Assembly: GCA_022495995.1 (NCBI GenBank)
Contig: JAFEMH010002596.1
Location: 124,001-188,000, forward strand
Direction of reading: 5' to 3'
Length of the DNA: 64,000 nucleotides
DNA from: Adenophora triphylla var. japonica
Taxonomy: Eukaryota > Streptophyta > Magnoliopsida > Asterales > Campanulaceae
Shown here: piece after piece, positions 1-10,620 of the stretch
How the letters are laid out: each line of letters starts with the position of its first letter
Position numbering within the stretch: the first letter of the stretch is position 1
Notes under the pieces: generated by a model
What the model saw: the letters and a program-made list of their open reading frames with translations, nothing else
Told to the model about the DNA's origin: nothing
The model's database searches: none
Position numbers and translations under genes: made by a program

Positions 1-71
1 AGGAGTTTGTTCGGTGGTCGGCATCTTAGGCAGATCGGCATATCTCTGGCATCTGTCACACTTTACCTATT
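1..71 (-). pseudogene. Integrase zinc-finger fragment of an E4-like Ty3/gypsy element
   Basis: On the minus strand this stretch reads as the end of the integrase HHCC zinc finger, with the motif CDRCQRYADLPKMPTTEQTP. The same segment occurs in E4 at about 60766-60840 (CDKCQRYADLPKLPTTEQTP). It is cut exactly where the E1 LTR begins at 72, so the rest of this copy lies outside the window to the left and is interrupted by E1. It is too short for any other statement. It belongs to the same lineage as E4 but is a separate copy. Confidence 0.75.
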
Positions 72-2135
72 TGAAATTACCCGGGAATTCGCGCGGACGC
101 GAAACGCGGTTGTCTTTCGCGGAGGGTTGGTGTCTGAGACCTCGCTTCATGGGAAGGAAAAAATGAGGAGTCGCCACGCGGTTTTTGTATTTTGAGCCCA
201 AACGTTGAGAAACGGCTTTAGAAAATGGTGTCGTTTTTATTGGTAGCAAAAACTTAGGAAAAAGCTTTAAAAATGGGGATCATTTTTATTGGCAGCAAAA
301 ACGAGTAAAAAGCTTTGAGTACCAGAGATTGTTAGGTTCGGAGGTCACGTTACGTTTCGGGTAGAGTATTACGAGATCGCCCGAAACGCCTCGCATGACG
401 AGTCTTTCTGCCTTTCTCGAAAACGTGTGTGTGTGTGTGTGTGTTTTGAAATGGGGGCTTGAATGACAAGCTTAATCTTGGTTTGAATATCAAACGTTGA
501 TTAGGTGACTTTGTTTGAAAAGATGAGTGTTTGAATGACAAACGTCGGTTTTGAGTTGAAATGAGCGTTTGCGTGGCAAACGTCGATTTTGAGTTTGAAA
601 TGAGCGTTTGCGTGGCAAACGTCGACTTTGAGTTGAAAATGAGCGTTTGCGTGGCAAAGGTCGACTTTGAGTTGAAAAGGAGTTCGAAGGTCGAACTCCG
701 GTTTTTTGAACCGGGTGAGTCATTGTTAACGATTTTTACGGGAAAAATGCGTATTAAATGATTTTGAGTGTCAAATGGTGGCTTTTAGTTTGAAGATGAG
801 CGTTTGGAGGCCAAATGTCATTTCGCGCGTATTTTGAAAGAGAGTTCGATGGATGAACTCCGGTTTTGAACCGGGCATTACATTGTTAACGATTTTTACG
901 GGAAAAATGCGTATTAAATGATATGCGATCAACGAATTGGGTTGCGACTCGGACTTTGAAAAGTAAATACTATCACGATCCAAACGGGTCGGACTTGTAA
1001 ATGACAGTATTTAAAGCAGTGTCAACGGAATCAAACGATCCGGAATCGTAAATGACGATCAACGAGGCCAATCGGCTCGGATTTGTAAATGACGATCAAC
1101 GAGTCAAATGACTCGGATTTGTAAATGACAGAAATTAAATGACGATCAACGAATCGATCGATCCGGAATTGGTAAATGAAAGAAAGTAAACGGAACGGGG
1201 TCGGAACGCCGTTTTAACCCGTGATTACTTCTCTTACGGAAAGAGAAGAGGATCGAGGGGCTAAAACGTATCGGACCCCGTTAGATGGAGGCGTCTACAT
1301 TTTGATAACGTTGTTCGAAACGGTTGTAGCGACTGGCGCGTAAACCGAGACGGAACGAGAGATTTAGAGAGAGCGAGTTATACCTATGGCTAGGGTTGAC
1401 TCCTTTGGCTCGGAAGGTGTGTACGGGACACGGAAAGTAGTTCGAAAGGTTGTTTCGAAGTGGTAAGGGGCATATTTGATCGAAATACGAAGGTTTCACG
1501 CGAATCGAGACAGAACGGAAGCTCGAAAGGGGTGAAAATCAGTTGGGCCGTGGGGTGTGGTGAATTTTGGGGTACAAAGTTTCCCCCTTTTGGCTTTGAC
1601 AGCCATTTCTATTTATAGGTGAAAAATGCAGTAGGAGTCCGGACGGACTTTGCCTGAATCCAGGGGTTTTGTGGTATTTTGAGAATTTGAAGGACTTGCT
1701 GGCAATTTCAGAAAATGTGCACAGGGAGTTCGGCCGGACTTGGCTTGCAAATCAGGGGTATTTTGGTCTTTTGGCCTTGATTTGTGATTGAAGAGTGACT
1801 AGAGGGAGGTGGCATGGCTGCCACGTGCCCTATGAGTCACCAGCCATGTGGGAGTTCGTTCCCCGGTCCCGGTTTTGTCCGTTTTTTAAAATAACAGTCC
1901 GGAAAATGTTCGAAATGCCCCCGAAAAGTGCATTTTTCCGGGAAAGACGTACTTTTACGTGTGATGACACGTGTTAAGTACGGTTCGACATCGGGATGCA
2001 CGGGGCAGTCCCGGGACGTCTCGTTGGCACGGCAACGGGGAGTTTAACGAGTTCCGGTTAACCTGGAGCGGGCCAGTTAACGGATTTCGGTTAACTCTCT
2101 GACGGATTTGGACGATTCGGATTTGGGTACTTACA
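72..2135 (-). repeat. E1 3' LTR
   Basis: The LTR reads TGTAAGTACCC at its minus-strand start (2135) and ends TAATTTCA at 72. On the minus strand there is a TATA box (TATAAATA) at 1610-1617, preceded by two palindromic motifs, 1636-1649 (AGTCCGGACGGACT) and 1727-1740. Internal structure includes a GT microsatellite (425-444), repeats of about 39 bp around GTTTGCGTGGCAAACGTCGA (545-680), and GATCAACGA-type repeats (1040-1170). A PBS-like TGGCGACTCC lies on the minus strand at 167-176. It differs from the right LTR by many substitutions and by repeat number, which indicates an old insertion. Confidence 0.85.
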
Positions 2136-2150
2136 GTTATCCCCTCAGCG
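2136..2150 (-). other. E1 polypurine tract region
   Basis: On the minus strand GAGGGGATAAC directly precedes the 3' LTR. The upstream context GTGACGTCGCTGAGGGG matches the same position in E2 (GTGACGTCGCCGAGGGG) and E3. It is the expected plus-strand primer site for reverse transcription. Confidence 0.65.
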
Positions 2151-2221
2151 ACGTCACTTCCGAAGGAGGTGGGGTCGTTGAAAAAGATAAGGATCCAAAT
2201 CGGGATGCCTTACTTTGAAAG

Positions 2222-2306
2222 AGACCTGGGCGGTCAGCTGGCTGGACCCTTAGCGAAAAGGATTCCTACGTATCCCGAGCGGGAATCAAGCCGATCGTAG
2301 TTCGAA
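2222..2306 (-). other. Conserved stem-loop module, 3'-proximal type (E1)
   Basis: On the minus strand: GAACTACG, then GGCTTGATTCCC, a GCTC loop, GGGATACGTAGG, then GGGTCCAGC and GACC. CTACG can pair with CGTAG and TCCC with GGGA. The same module sits just inside the 3' LTR of E2 and E3, always in the sense of the element. No coding content. Confidence 0.7.
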
Positions 2307-2944
2307 AGGGGGCAAGGGTCGCGCATGGGGACCTTGACCTGAGCAAGACATGTTAGGAGGCGTCTAAACCTGAATGAGACCATTCGCGAGGTACCTGTAC
2401 CTGAATGGAGACTGTTAGGAGGCGTCTGAACCTGGGACTTCTGAAACCTTCGAGGGCGTGTGGCGCCTCAAACCGGAGTTGCTGAATCATACGAGGGCGT
2501 GTGGCGCCTCAAACCGGAGTTGCGAGGATACATTTATCCTGTGACGAAGGCGTTCGTGCCTTGGGTGCTGGGCTTATTGCTGTTGCCAGGTTTATCCTGC
2601 TGGGGATGAGGTAACGATGAGGAGAACGATTGTGTTAAACTGGCGTTATTAACAACACGGCGGGATCGACATTTCTTCTTTAGAATCCTGCTGGGGATGA
2701 GCATTCGGGCTTACCTTGATGGCCGAAGAGGGATTGTTGTGCGGGCTTATTGCAGCTGCCGCTGAAGTGGAACGGTCGGGCTTACGACTGGCGGCCGGGG
2801 AGATGAATGTTCACTTGCTGAAGTGACAAGGTGTTCGGGCTTACGAGGATGGCCGAAGAGGGATTGTTGCAAGGCATTCGTGCCTTGGGGTTTGGGCTTA
2901 TTGCTGTTGCCGGGAAGACGAACAGCGAAGGTCTCGATAGGAGA
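2307..2944 (-). repeat. E1 3' noncoding region with scattered imperfect repeats
   Basis: Noncoding. Short units recur irregularly: TGTTAGGAGGCGTCT (about 2350 and 2417), GAGGGCGTGTGGCGCCTCAA (about 2453 and 2491), and GGGCTTATTGC-like units (2570, 2746, 2886). No open frame looks like protein. Confidence 0.6.
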
Positions 2945-3905
2945 GTGGAGGTCGGACCGCGAAGGTCGGGATTGACTGTTTGAGATCGGACCGTGAAAGG
3001 TCGCGATTGAGGATTTGAAATCGGACCGTGAAAGGTCGCGATTAAGGATTGGAATCGGACCGTGAAAGGTCGCGATTAAGGATTGGAATCGGACCGTGAA
3101 AGGTCGCGATTAAGGATTGAAATCGGACCGTGAAAGGTCGCGATTAAGGATTTGAAATCGGACCGTGAAAGGTCGCGATTAAGGATTGGAATCGGACCGT
3201 GAAAGGTCGCGATTGAGGATTGGAATCGGACCGTGAAAGGTCGCGATTAAGGATTGAGATCGGACTGTGAAAGGTCGCGATTAAGGATTGGAATCGGACC
3301 GTGAAAGGTCGCGATTAAGGATTGAGATCGGACCGTGAAAGGTCGCGATTGAGGATTGAGATCGGACCGTGAAAGGTCGCGATTAAGGATTTGAGATCGG
3401 ACCGTGAAAGGTCGCGATTAAGGATTGGGATCGGACCGTGAAAGGTCGCGATTAAGGATTGAGATCGGACCGTGAAAGGTCGCGATTAAGGATTGGAATC
3501 GGACCGTGAAAGGTCGCGATTGAGGATTGAGATCGGACCGTGAAAGGTCGCGATTAAGGATTGAAATCGGGCCGCGAAAGGTCACGATTGAGGATTTGAG
3601 ATCGGACCGTGAAAGGTCGCGATTGAGGATTCGAATCGGACCGTGAAAGTTCGCGATTAAGGATTGAAATCGGACCGTGAAAGGTCGCGATTGAGGATTT
3701 GAAATCGGACCGTGAAAGGTCGCGATCAAGGATTGAAATCGGACCGTGAAAGGTCGCGATCAAGGATTTGAAATCGGACCGTGAAAGGTCGCGATTAAGG
3801 ATTTGAATCGGACCGTGAAAGGTCGCGATTAAGGATTTGAAATCGGACCGTGAAAGGTCGCTATTAAGGATTGAAATCGGACCGTGAAAGGTCGCGATTA
3901 AGGAT
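2945..3905 (-). repeat. 33-bp tandem array in the E1 3' region
   Basis: About 28 head-to-tail copies of a 33-34 bp monomer around ATCGGACCGTGAAAGGTCG. Each monomer holds an inverted repeat, ATCGGACC - GTGAAA - GGTC(G)CGAT, an 8-bp stem with one bulged base. Open frames through the array are artefacts of the period being near 33. Tandem arrays at this place are known for Tat-type elements and can seed satellite DNA. Confidence 0.9.
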
Positions 3906-4276
3906 ATGAGTGATGGTGAAAACCATTAGGAATTTTAACGTCTGGAGACGAGCGTTAGTGAAAACTAACTGGGAATTTATCCTCGGGGGATGGGGGGTTA
4001 GAAATGTCTAACTGGGGAAATTTTATACTTTTGGGGGGCCAAAAGAGGTAAAATTGGAACTGCATAAAGTTGAGGGGCCAAAGTGGCAGAAAATTTTCCT
4101 GGTGCAGTAAGAGTCCGGCCGGACTTTTACTAAATTTGACCAGGGCCTATTCAGCGCCGAGGCCGAGGAAGGAAGAGCCATTTTCTTCCATAAATTCCGA
4201 CGAGAGGGAGAGAGAGGAGGAGAGAAAATCCAACCCAAATTGCATGGTTTGCTCGTATTTGTGAAGGAAAATCGCT
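3906..4276 (+). promoter_or_regulatory. Promoter and 5' UTR of the E1 antisense gene A
   Basis: The stretch lies between the tandem array and the ATG at 4277. A palindrome AGTCCGGCCGGACT sits at 4112-4125. Its left context GCAGTAAGAG is nearly the same as that of the palindrome in the E1 LTR (54521-54534). A GA-rich leader (about 4198-4226) follows, as in E3. I see no clean TATA box; CCTATTCAGC at about 4145 sits where one would be expected. Calling this a promoter is inference from position and the shared motif. Confidence 0.55.
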
Positions 4277-4435
4277 ATGGAAGGTGATTTGGGACCAATG
4301 GCTCGCCACGGAAGGACCGATGACGAAAGAACACGGTTGGTTCGGACCATTCGAACCATTGTGCATCCATTGAATCCGGCGGAGTTTTATCCGGCGAGGC
4401 ATAGACACAACTCCAAGGAAGGGATCAAGATACAA

Positions 4436-4962
4436 GTAAGTTTCCTACAAATTCCATTAATTTTAAGAATGTGCATTCTTTAAATGTTAGAAATTTGTTT
4501 AGGAATGAACTTAGGGATTTTGGTGCCCGAATTGGGGCTTTTGACTTTGCCATGAATTGTTGTCGAAATTGACTAGGATGTAGTTCAATTGACACTATGG
4601 GTGGATGACATAAAAATTTTGGTTGCAAAATTCCATGTCTAGATGCATTTTCCAAAATTAAAGTAGCTTTAATTCGGGACGGAGTAAATTTTCGAAATGT
4701 TCGAAAGAGATTTGAAAGTTCCGGTTTCAACGGAGTTTTCGAAAGATTTTGAAAGTTCCGGATTCGACGGAGTTTTCAAAAGATTTTGAAAGTTCCGGAT
4801 TCGACGGAGTTTTCGAAAGATTTTTAAAGTTCCGGATTCGACGGAGTTTTCGAAAGATTTTGAATATACGTAGGAAATGAATGAGAACCGTATCTGCATT
4901 GCATCCTTTTGACATGCGTTGGTGCATTCTGTTGACGTTGCTTCTGTGCTGTTTGTCTGCAG
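4436..4962 (+). other. Intron 1 of E1 ORF-A with a 37-bp tandem repeat
   Basis: A 527-nt GT-AG intron. At about 4693-4862 it holds five imperfect copies of a 37-bp unit around AAAGTTCCGGATTCGACGG. E3 has an intron of similar size (543 nt) at the same place, but without this repeat. Confidence 0.6.
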
Positions 4963-5850
4963 GGGACAGGGACGGTTGATACCCACAACCAGAAGAGTCG
5001 GGGTGCTTTTGAGGCGGTGCGAGCATTGTGGGATATTATCCCGAACGTGGCTCGAGAGGGAGAGAGGAGTCCGCGGCAGCTGGTGCTTGACTCCGGGTTG
5101 GCTGGGTTCATCAGTCTTGGCCGCGACACCGATACGCCGAGGGCCAGGTCCATGTATGTTGCTCTGAGCGAGTATTGGTGGGATACGACCCACACTTTCC
5201 ATTTCAGATGGGGGGAGGCGACGGTGACTCCCACGGATTTTGCCGCTATCACTGGGTTGCCGACTTATGGCAACACGCTGGTGTGGGTTGATGGTTATAC
5301 CCCGGAGCAGTTGTCTGGGCTGCTGGGTTTTGATATTACCGATGCCAGGGGCTTAGGCATTCGGTACAGGCCGATGGAGAGGCATCTGGAGGCGGGTGTC
5401 GCCGCTTATCTGGCTGGATCCTTGAGGATGACCGCGGAGCGCCTGGCTCGAGGGTTCCTTTGGTTTGCGCTGTCAGCGACTTTGTTTTCGACTTCTGACA
5501 CATCCTGTCACTTCCCTCTGCTTGGGTCGCTGACAGATCTGGATGCTGTGAGGGAGTTCGCGTGGGGGGAGGCTGGACTGGCCGAGCTCTATCATTCCCT
5601 GGACAGGTTCTCGCGGGGAGAGGAGCACTCCTTTAGCTGCTTCACGCCTGTCTTGGATGTAAGTTTACGTACTTTTCTCTTCCTTGCCTCTTTTATGTAC
5701 TCGTATGTATCTGCTTTGTAGCTGACATAACTTTCCATTCTCTTGGCAGGTCTGGTGCTATGAGGTGTTCAGTCCGCAGAATTGGGACATCAAGGAGCCG
5801 TACCGACCCCTGTTCCCTGCCATGCTGGTTTGGCAGAAGAAAGCGAAGAG

Positions 5851-5855
5851 GGCGG
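5851..5855. repeat. E2 target site duplication, left copy
   Basis: GGCGG directly precedes the E2 5' LTR and is repeated exactly at 19901-19905 after the 3' LTR. Five bases is the usual size for Ty3/gypsy integration. Confidence 0.95.
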
Positions 5856-7286
5856 TGTAAGTACCCCAATCTGGATCGCTCTCCATCCAAGCAAACTTCC
5901 GGAGGTCATAACTCCTTCATACGAACTCCGATTGAGACGTGACATATATGGTTGGAAAGCTCTCGAAGAGAACTAGCTGGCCATCACAATTATAAAATGT
6001 GGAAAAGCATGGAAGTCCGTACGGACCTCTTTGCATCATAATTGCAAAATCCGCTTAAAGTCCACGAGATTCCCTCAAATCCCAGAGAAATGATTACCCT
6101 CATGCATGGTTGGTCCGTACAGACCTCTTTGCATGTTGAGGTGGTCCGTACGGACCTCTTTGCATAGGGGACATAATCATCTCAGAAATCCTCATCATTC
6201 CCTGAAATCGAGGTAAACCAAAAATCTAGATTACCTAGAAGGTCCGTACGGACCTTCTTGCAGTTTTCTGGCACTATAAATAGAGGGTTCCCCCTCCCTC
6301 ATTTTCACACATTTTCCTCTTCTCTCCTCTCCCCCCAGCCTTCTGGCTCCCCTCTAAGACCCTTCGGGGCAATCCCGGCCCCTTTCGGATCCTTCCGAGG
6401 CCTTCCGAGCCCCCTTGTGGTGCTCCGAAGCCTCCCCGAGCGCTCCCGCGACGCTCCCGCGCTGCCCCGAGGCACTCTCGAGGTACTCTGAGGCCCCTCG
6501 TGGTACTCCGAGGCCTTGCCTGGTCTTTCCCGAGGCGTCCCGACTCTTTCCGAGTCAAACCGACGATTCCAACCCACGCCGAACCTCTGCCCGAATCCAA
6601 CCGACGATTCCAACGCACGCCGAACCTCTGCCCGAATCCAACCGACAATTCCAACCCACGCCGAAACTCTGCCCGAACGCAGCCTACAATCTCAACTCAC
6701 GCCGAAACTCGTCCGCGTACAACCGGCCCCTCCCGAAGCAATCCCGGTCCGTACCGGAACACTATTTCATCCTCAAACACTATTCCCCAGCGGAAGACAG
6801 ACACGAACCAACATTGGTAAGGCTTCCTTCCATTACTATTTCAATACATTTCAATACGTAGTGTACAATGTAGACCTCCGATATCGCATGCATTTTTAAA
6901 AGCACACACACACACACACAAAAGTTAAAGAATATTAGGGGTATCCGAAAGACTCGTTTTTACGAGGCGACTCGGGTGAGCTCTAAGATTCTAATATTCT
7001 CTTCCCGAGGAGTCATCTGATCTCCGAACTCAAAATCTCATCACACAAAAACAGTTTATTTCTAAACTGATGCCCTTTTTCAATGTTTTGGGCTTAATAA
7101 AAACGGCGTGGCGACTCAACAATTGCGAAAACAACGGCGAGACACCTCCAACTAACGCTAAAATGGAATAAGCCAGATGTCGGGGCACGAACGCGCTGCC
7201 TCTCGGATCCGGGCGACCTTCCCGAAAAGCGACAAATGCGAGATGCACGGGGCCTCCGCGCGCGAGCCGGATCCCGGGTAATTTCA
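5856..7286 (+). repeat. E2 5' LTR
   Basis: Starts TGTAAGTACCCC and ends GGTAATTTCA. Four copies of a unit around GTCCGTACGGAC followed by CTCTTTGCAT-like sequence lie at 6015-6026, 6113-6124 (one base changed), 6144-6155 and 6242-6253, upstream of a TATA box (TATAAATA) at 6275-6282. Transcription probably starts near 6305. A 41-bp tandem repeat around CCGACGATTCCAACCCACGC fills about 6560-6710. A CA microsatellite lies at 6903-6921. A PBS-like TGGCGACTC is at 7109-7117. Open frames inside the LTR recur in both copies only because the LTRs are duplicates, so I do not call them genes. Confidence 0.95.
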
Positions 7287-7288
7287 GT

Positions 7289-7308
7289 TGGCGACTCCAC
7301 TGGGGACT
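7289..7308 (+). other. E2 primer binding site (tRNA-Arg type)
   Basis: TGGCGACTCCACTGGGGA, two bases after the LTR. It differs from the PBS of E1 and E3 (TGGCGACTCCGCTGGGGA) at one base. This PBS type is known for Ogre/Tat elements and assigned to tRNA-Arg; the isoacceptor was not tested here. Confidence 0.85.
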
Positions 7309-8229
7309 TTTTGTTTTAAAATCTTTTTAAACAAAACAAAAGATTTTTAAAACGATGATGAGGGTCAAACTTTCATTTTACCCCTTTCTTTAACTGTTGT
7401 GTGTGTGTGCACGTGCTTCGTTTTTATTTTACAAAAAAAAATAAAAATACAAAAAAAATGCATCAATATACATCTGTGCATACATTTAAAATTCTTCAAA
7501 AAAAAAAAACTTTTGTTTTACTCAGAAAAAGAATTTTAGAGACCGCACACTACTCGCACTGCTGCCTCGGTTACACCGCACACTACTCACACTGCTGCCT
7601 CGGTTACACCGCACGCTACGCGCACCGCCGCCTTGATACACTGCACACTACAACCCTTAACCCGGAGTGGTCTCAGTTGCAGTCCGTTTGGTCTTCCTAG
7701 GCCTCTCGGATGCGCACGGGATCATTCCAAACATCCCATCCTAGCCAAGCGTCAACCCTGCACGTTTGAGTCTTGAGTCACACTCTGTCCAGACTCGGTT
7801 GGTTTTTACCCAGTCTGTGTCATACAGCCTGGATACATATACCATGCCGGCCATTTTCTGAGTCAAGGCTCGGAACTCAAGATCCCTTGCGCAAGCAAAG
7901 CGATGAAAGGTCATGCTAAAATCTTGACCTGATCTTGATTTCCGAAGCTACACCCACACGATGTTCCGTCCCGGATATACATCCATGCTCACATGACACC
8001 ATGTCATCACGCCTTTGATACGTCAGCCATGACAATATGACCCAGCCAACGCCTAACGTCACAGATCCCTTGCGCAAGCAAGGTAAAGAGAGGTCATGCC
8101 GAACTCTTGACCTGATCTTGACTCAGTGGCCGGCTCGGTTCACTATTCACATGGCTAACGCACCAAAATGAACATGACAGGCTCGGTCCTTAGGTTCGGT
8201 TTTTCTTTTAGGCCGGTGGAAACCGCTTG
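7309..8229 (+). other. E2 untranslated leader
   Basis: No coding content. Next to the PBS is an imperfect AT-rich inverted repeat (7313-7353, arms GTTTTAAAATCTTTT and CAAAAGATTTTTAAAAC). At 7550-7640 there are three copies of a 30-bp unit around CACTGCTGCCTCGGTTACAC, shared with the E1 leader (minus strand, about 52620-52705). Palindromes CTTGCGCAAG occur at 7886-7895 and 8069-8078, each followed by GGTCATGC and CTTGACCTGATCTTGA. This is the usual place for packaging and dimerisation signals; that role is inference. Confidence 0.65.
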
Positions 8230-8408
8230 CCCTATAGGACCCTCGCCCGGGGCTGTCCACCCTGGGATGTCGAAATACAGGTGCAAAACGAGGGGCTTAT
8301 AGCCGCACAGATGGTCTCCACTGACCCAGGATCTAGCATAGTTGCGATAAAGAAAAGCAATCTTTTCCAACCTATCTAGGATTCTGAGAAAACACTGTTT
8401 TAAGTAAA
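8230..8408 (+). other. Conserved leader block (E2 copy)
   Basis: Runs from CCCTATAGGACCCTCGCCC through GTCGAAATAC, ACGAGGGGCTTATAG and GATCTAG to CTGTTTTAAGTAAA. The same blocks in the same order lie just upstream of gag in E3 (34023-34206) and E1 (51868-52045, minus). It has no shared open frame, so a structured RNA signal is likely. Confidence 0.7.
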
Positions 8409-8453
8409 TTAAAACAACAAAAAAAAAAATCATAAATAAAAAGCGGAAACCGC

Positions 8454-9300
8454 ATGTCACATGAGCTTTCCCCCTTTTATCCAAAAGGCCTTCCTATGTC
8501 TAAACCTTACCCGTCACCCCCACCAGCGAACCGAGAGTGGTTGAGAGTACCCAGGAGCCGCCTTTTCAGTTTCGAGGTCACAAGGTCCGACAGCCCTTCC
8601 GGTTCAGGCCGGTCGAACACTCCGCTTATTCCCCATGGCAGATCAACATATAACAAAGGAGGGAAACGAAACCCCGCCCCGGGAAATTTCCAAACGATGG
8701 AAGAAGTTTGGCAAGCTTTCAAGGCTCTCGAAAAACGCCAAGAAGAACAAGGGCTTGGATTGAATACGCCATGCGCCGTCACGGAGTCGTCCCGGTTCCC
8801 AACCCGAGGGAACCTCTCGTCCTCATAGAAGACGAAGAAGGGCATGTTCCCCCGATTTCCCAAAGCAATCACAGGTCACTCCTTCACAAAGCTACGGGAA
8901 CCCAAAGAATGCAAAGCAACTCCCGCTCAAAGCACCACTCGTGCCTCGGTCAAGCGGCTCCGATCCGTCAACCGCAAAGACAACAAATTTCCCGACCTGC
9001 GCGGCAAGCTCAATATCATCGCAGCTACTGGACCATCTCAAACAAATCCAAATAACATTCAAAATGTTCCCGTGTTCACTTCCTTCTCTCAATATGACCT
9101 GAATTCACCAGGTTTCCCCCACATAACTTTTCTCGACCCATATCTTCTGGACAAATTCTACATTCGCTCGAACTGCTTCATGGCCTCAAATCCCGTCACC
9201 CGATCCACCTCCAGGAAAAGGAAAGGAAGCCGCCAGAGCAGTCCACTACATCCAGAATGGAGTCTAAGAAAGCCGCGATCAAGCACCCCCGAGAAATAAC
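8454..9300 (+). pseudogene. E2 gag N-terminal region
   Basis: A Gag-like N-terminal segment: a Ser/Pro/Arg-rich stretch, then the helix EEVWQAFKALEKRQEEQG, matching EEAIRACEVHKKREEDRENF in E1 gag. A frameshift near 8757 moves the frame; the continuation reads VPNPREPLVLIEDEEGHVPP in another frame. E1 has a capsid segment (FDGTECPQTHVDTYVLGMRA) further along, but E2 has none: the sequence runs into the zinc-motif part at 9340. The product would not assemble a normal particle by itself. Confidence 0.6.
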
Positions 9301-9339
9301 AATCCTCCCCGGCCGCATCGTGTTCAGCACTTCGACAAC

Positions 9340-10224
9340 TTCGGAATGCCTCTAAGCCAAGTGTTCGAGGCATTGGTAAACCAGAACATGCTCAAGCCCC
9401 TTGAGAATTATCAACCGAGGAATCCTAACCCGAACATGGATATGAGCAAGCAGTGTGCTTTTCACAACTACCGCGGCCACACCACCGACGATTGCGTCAT
9501 ACTAAAACAAGCAGTCCGGGGACTAATTGAAGAAGGAAAGTTGGAACGCCCCTGAGGCCCCAATACAAACGGGAATCCGTTCCCCTTGAACAATGAGGTG
9601 AACAAGGGGACCACATCCCAACGAAGCAACAAATCTCCTCGCCTACCACAGTTCCAGCATTTCGATAACCTTGGGATGCCCTTGAGCCAAGTCCTCGAGA
9701 CACTAATAAAGAGGAACATTCTCGAACCCCTCGAGAATATCCAACCAAAGACTCTCAAGACCAACATTGATATGAGCAAGCACTGCGCCTTCCACAACTA
9801 CCCCGGTCACACCACCGACAATTGCTTCGTGCTGAAGCAAGTGGTCCAGGGGCTAATCGAAGAAGGAAAGTTGGAACGCCCCCGCGGTCCTAACACGATC
9901 GGAAATCCTTTCCCTAGAAATGAGGAGGTAAGCATGGTGGATAAGTCCTCTGCAAATTCTCGTGATGAATGGGGACGTGAAGACGTAACCTGGGGCTTCC
10001 GCAATGAAGAATTCGAGAGAAAGAATCCAAGAACGGTTATTCCCCAACAATCCTTTCCGGAATTGGGGCACACGAGGATGGATCGAGCCTTCCCCGGAGA
10101 TAAGGCGGTTCGAGACGGGCCGAGCAAGTGGCGACGTCAAAAACGGCGTGACTTTCACAAACGCGGACCCACGGCCCGGCAAGAAAAGATAGGACGAGAA
10201 GCTTGGACTAACCCCGTCTCCTAG
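9340..10224 (+). pseudogene. E2 gag C-terminal part with a tandemly duplicated zinc motif
   Basis: Two successive copies (about 9310-9600 and 9640-9920) of a segment of about 330 bp. Each encodes MPLSQV, LEPLENIQP-like sequence, a CxxHx4Hx4C zinc motif (CAFHNYRGHTTDDC and CAFHNYPGHTTDNC), then LIEEGKLERP. The first copy ends at a stop after ERP (9555). The second is open to 10224 and ends in a basic tail. The same zinc motif ends the E1 gag (about 50100). Such motifs are typical of Tat gag and bind RNA. The duplication and early stop show this is a rearranged gag. Confidence 0.7.
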
Positions 10225-10620
10225 AGTCTAACCTTCGAAAATAAAAGACCCCAGGAGCCTATTGTATCTAAGTTTGAGTCTCTCGAGTCGTCTGACGGCC
10301 TTATGCCTAAAGATTATGTGCTTCCCTATGCTTTGAATAAAAGTTCGACCTTTCTGAGTATCCCCTCATTGCCACTTTAACAAATGATAAATTAACTAAC
10401 CAAAACAGTTAATAATGATTCACTTGATAAAGACGCAGACACATTAATGAACAATGCATTAAACAAATCTTTAAGCATGCTGACAAACGAGAGGAAAATC
10501 GGGCCCAAGCTGAGAATGTTCTAACCAAAATGAATTTGGGAGCTATTTGAAGGGCCTACAGAGACGCAAATCGGAGAATTCTCCGTCGATACTTCGCCCA
10601 AAGAATATCGAGTCTTCTTC
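10225..10620 (+). pseudogene. E2 protease-RT linker remnant
   Basis: The only pol-related piece in E2. It holds PLIATLTNDKLTNQ and REENRAQAENVLTKMNLG, which match the stretch just before RT in E1 (26916-26680, minus) and E3 (37676-37860). Several stops are present. RT, RNase H and integrase are missing. The AT-rich island at 10362-10476 is part of it. Confidence 0.6.

Larger units (their letters stand above)
4277..5855 (+). pseudogene. E1 antisense ORF-A, 5' half: plant mobile domain (PMD) protein gene
   Basis: This is a multi-exon gene on the strand opposite E1. Exon 1 (4277-4435, 53 codons from ATG) ends before GTAAGT. Exon 2 (4963-5658) follows TTTGTCTGCAG. Exon 3 starts at 5750 after CTTGGCAG. 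All three joints are phase 0. Exon 2 encodes the plant mobile domain found in MAIN-like proteins and in some transposons: TFHFRWGEATVTPTDFAAITG, then WGEAGLAELYHSLDRF. MAIN and MAIL1 are nuclear proteins linked to transposon silencing and gene expression; what this copy does is unknown. The frame is open from 4277 to 5855, where E2 is inserted inside exon 3. Removing E2 and one GGCGG copy restores the frame at 19906. Exon 1 matches exon 1 of the E3 gene (46411-46235) in size and in residues around RT-LxPxE.YP.R. Confidence 0.75.

Noticed and set aside
3418..3763. Open frames through the 33-bp array encoding a repetitive Arg/Ser/Pro-rich protein
   Set aside because: The monomer is about 33 bp, divisible by three, so frames stay open by chance. 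Length variants of the monomer break the frame and nothing outside the array continues it.
2945..3905. CRISPR-like regular repeats with short spacers
   Set aside because: Monomers are directly adjacent with no unique spacers, and the context is a plant retrotransposon.
6258..6899. Several overlapping Pro/Arg-rich open frames, found again at 18872-19513
   Set aside because: They lie fully inside the E2 LTRs and recur only because the LTR is duplicated. They run through the 41-bp tandem repeat, with no known domain.
7289..7308. Possible tRNA gene piece (tRNA-Arg)
   Set aside because: Only the complement of a tRNA 3' end is present, directly after an LTR. It is a primer binding site; no cloverleaf is found around this or the other two sites.
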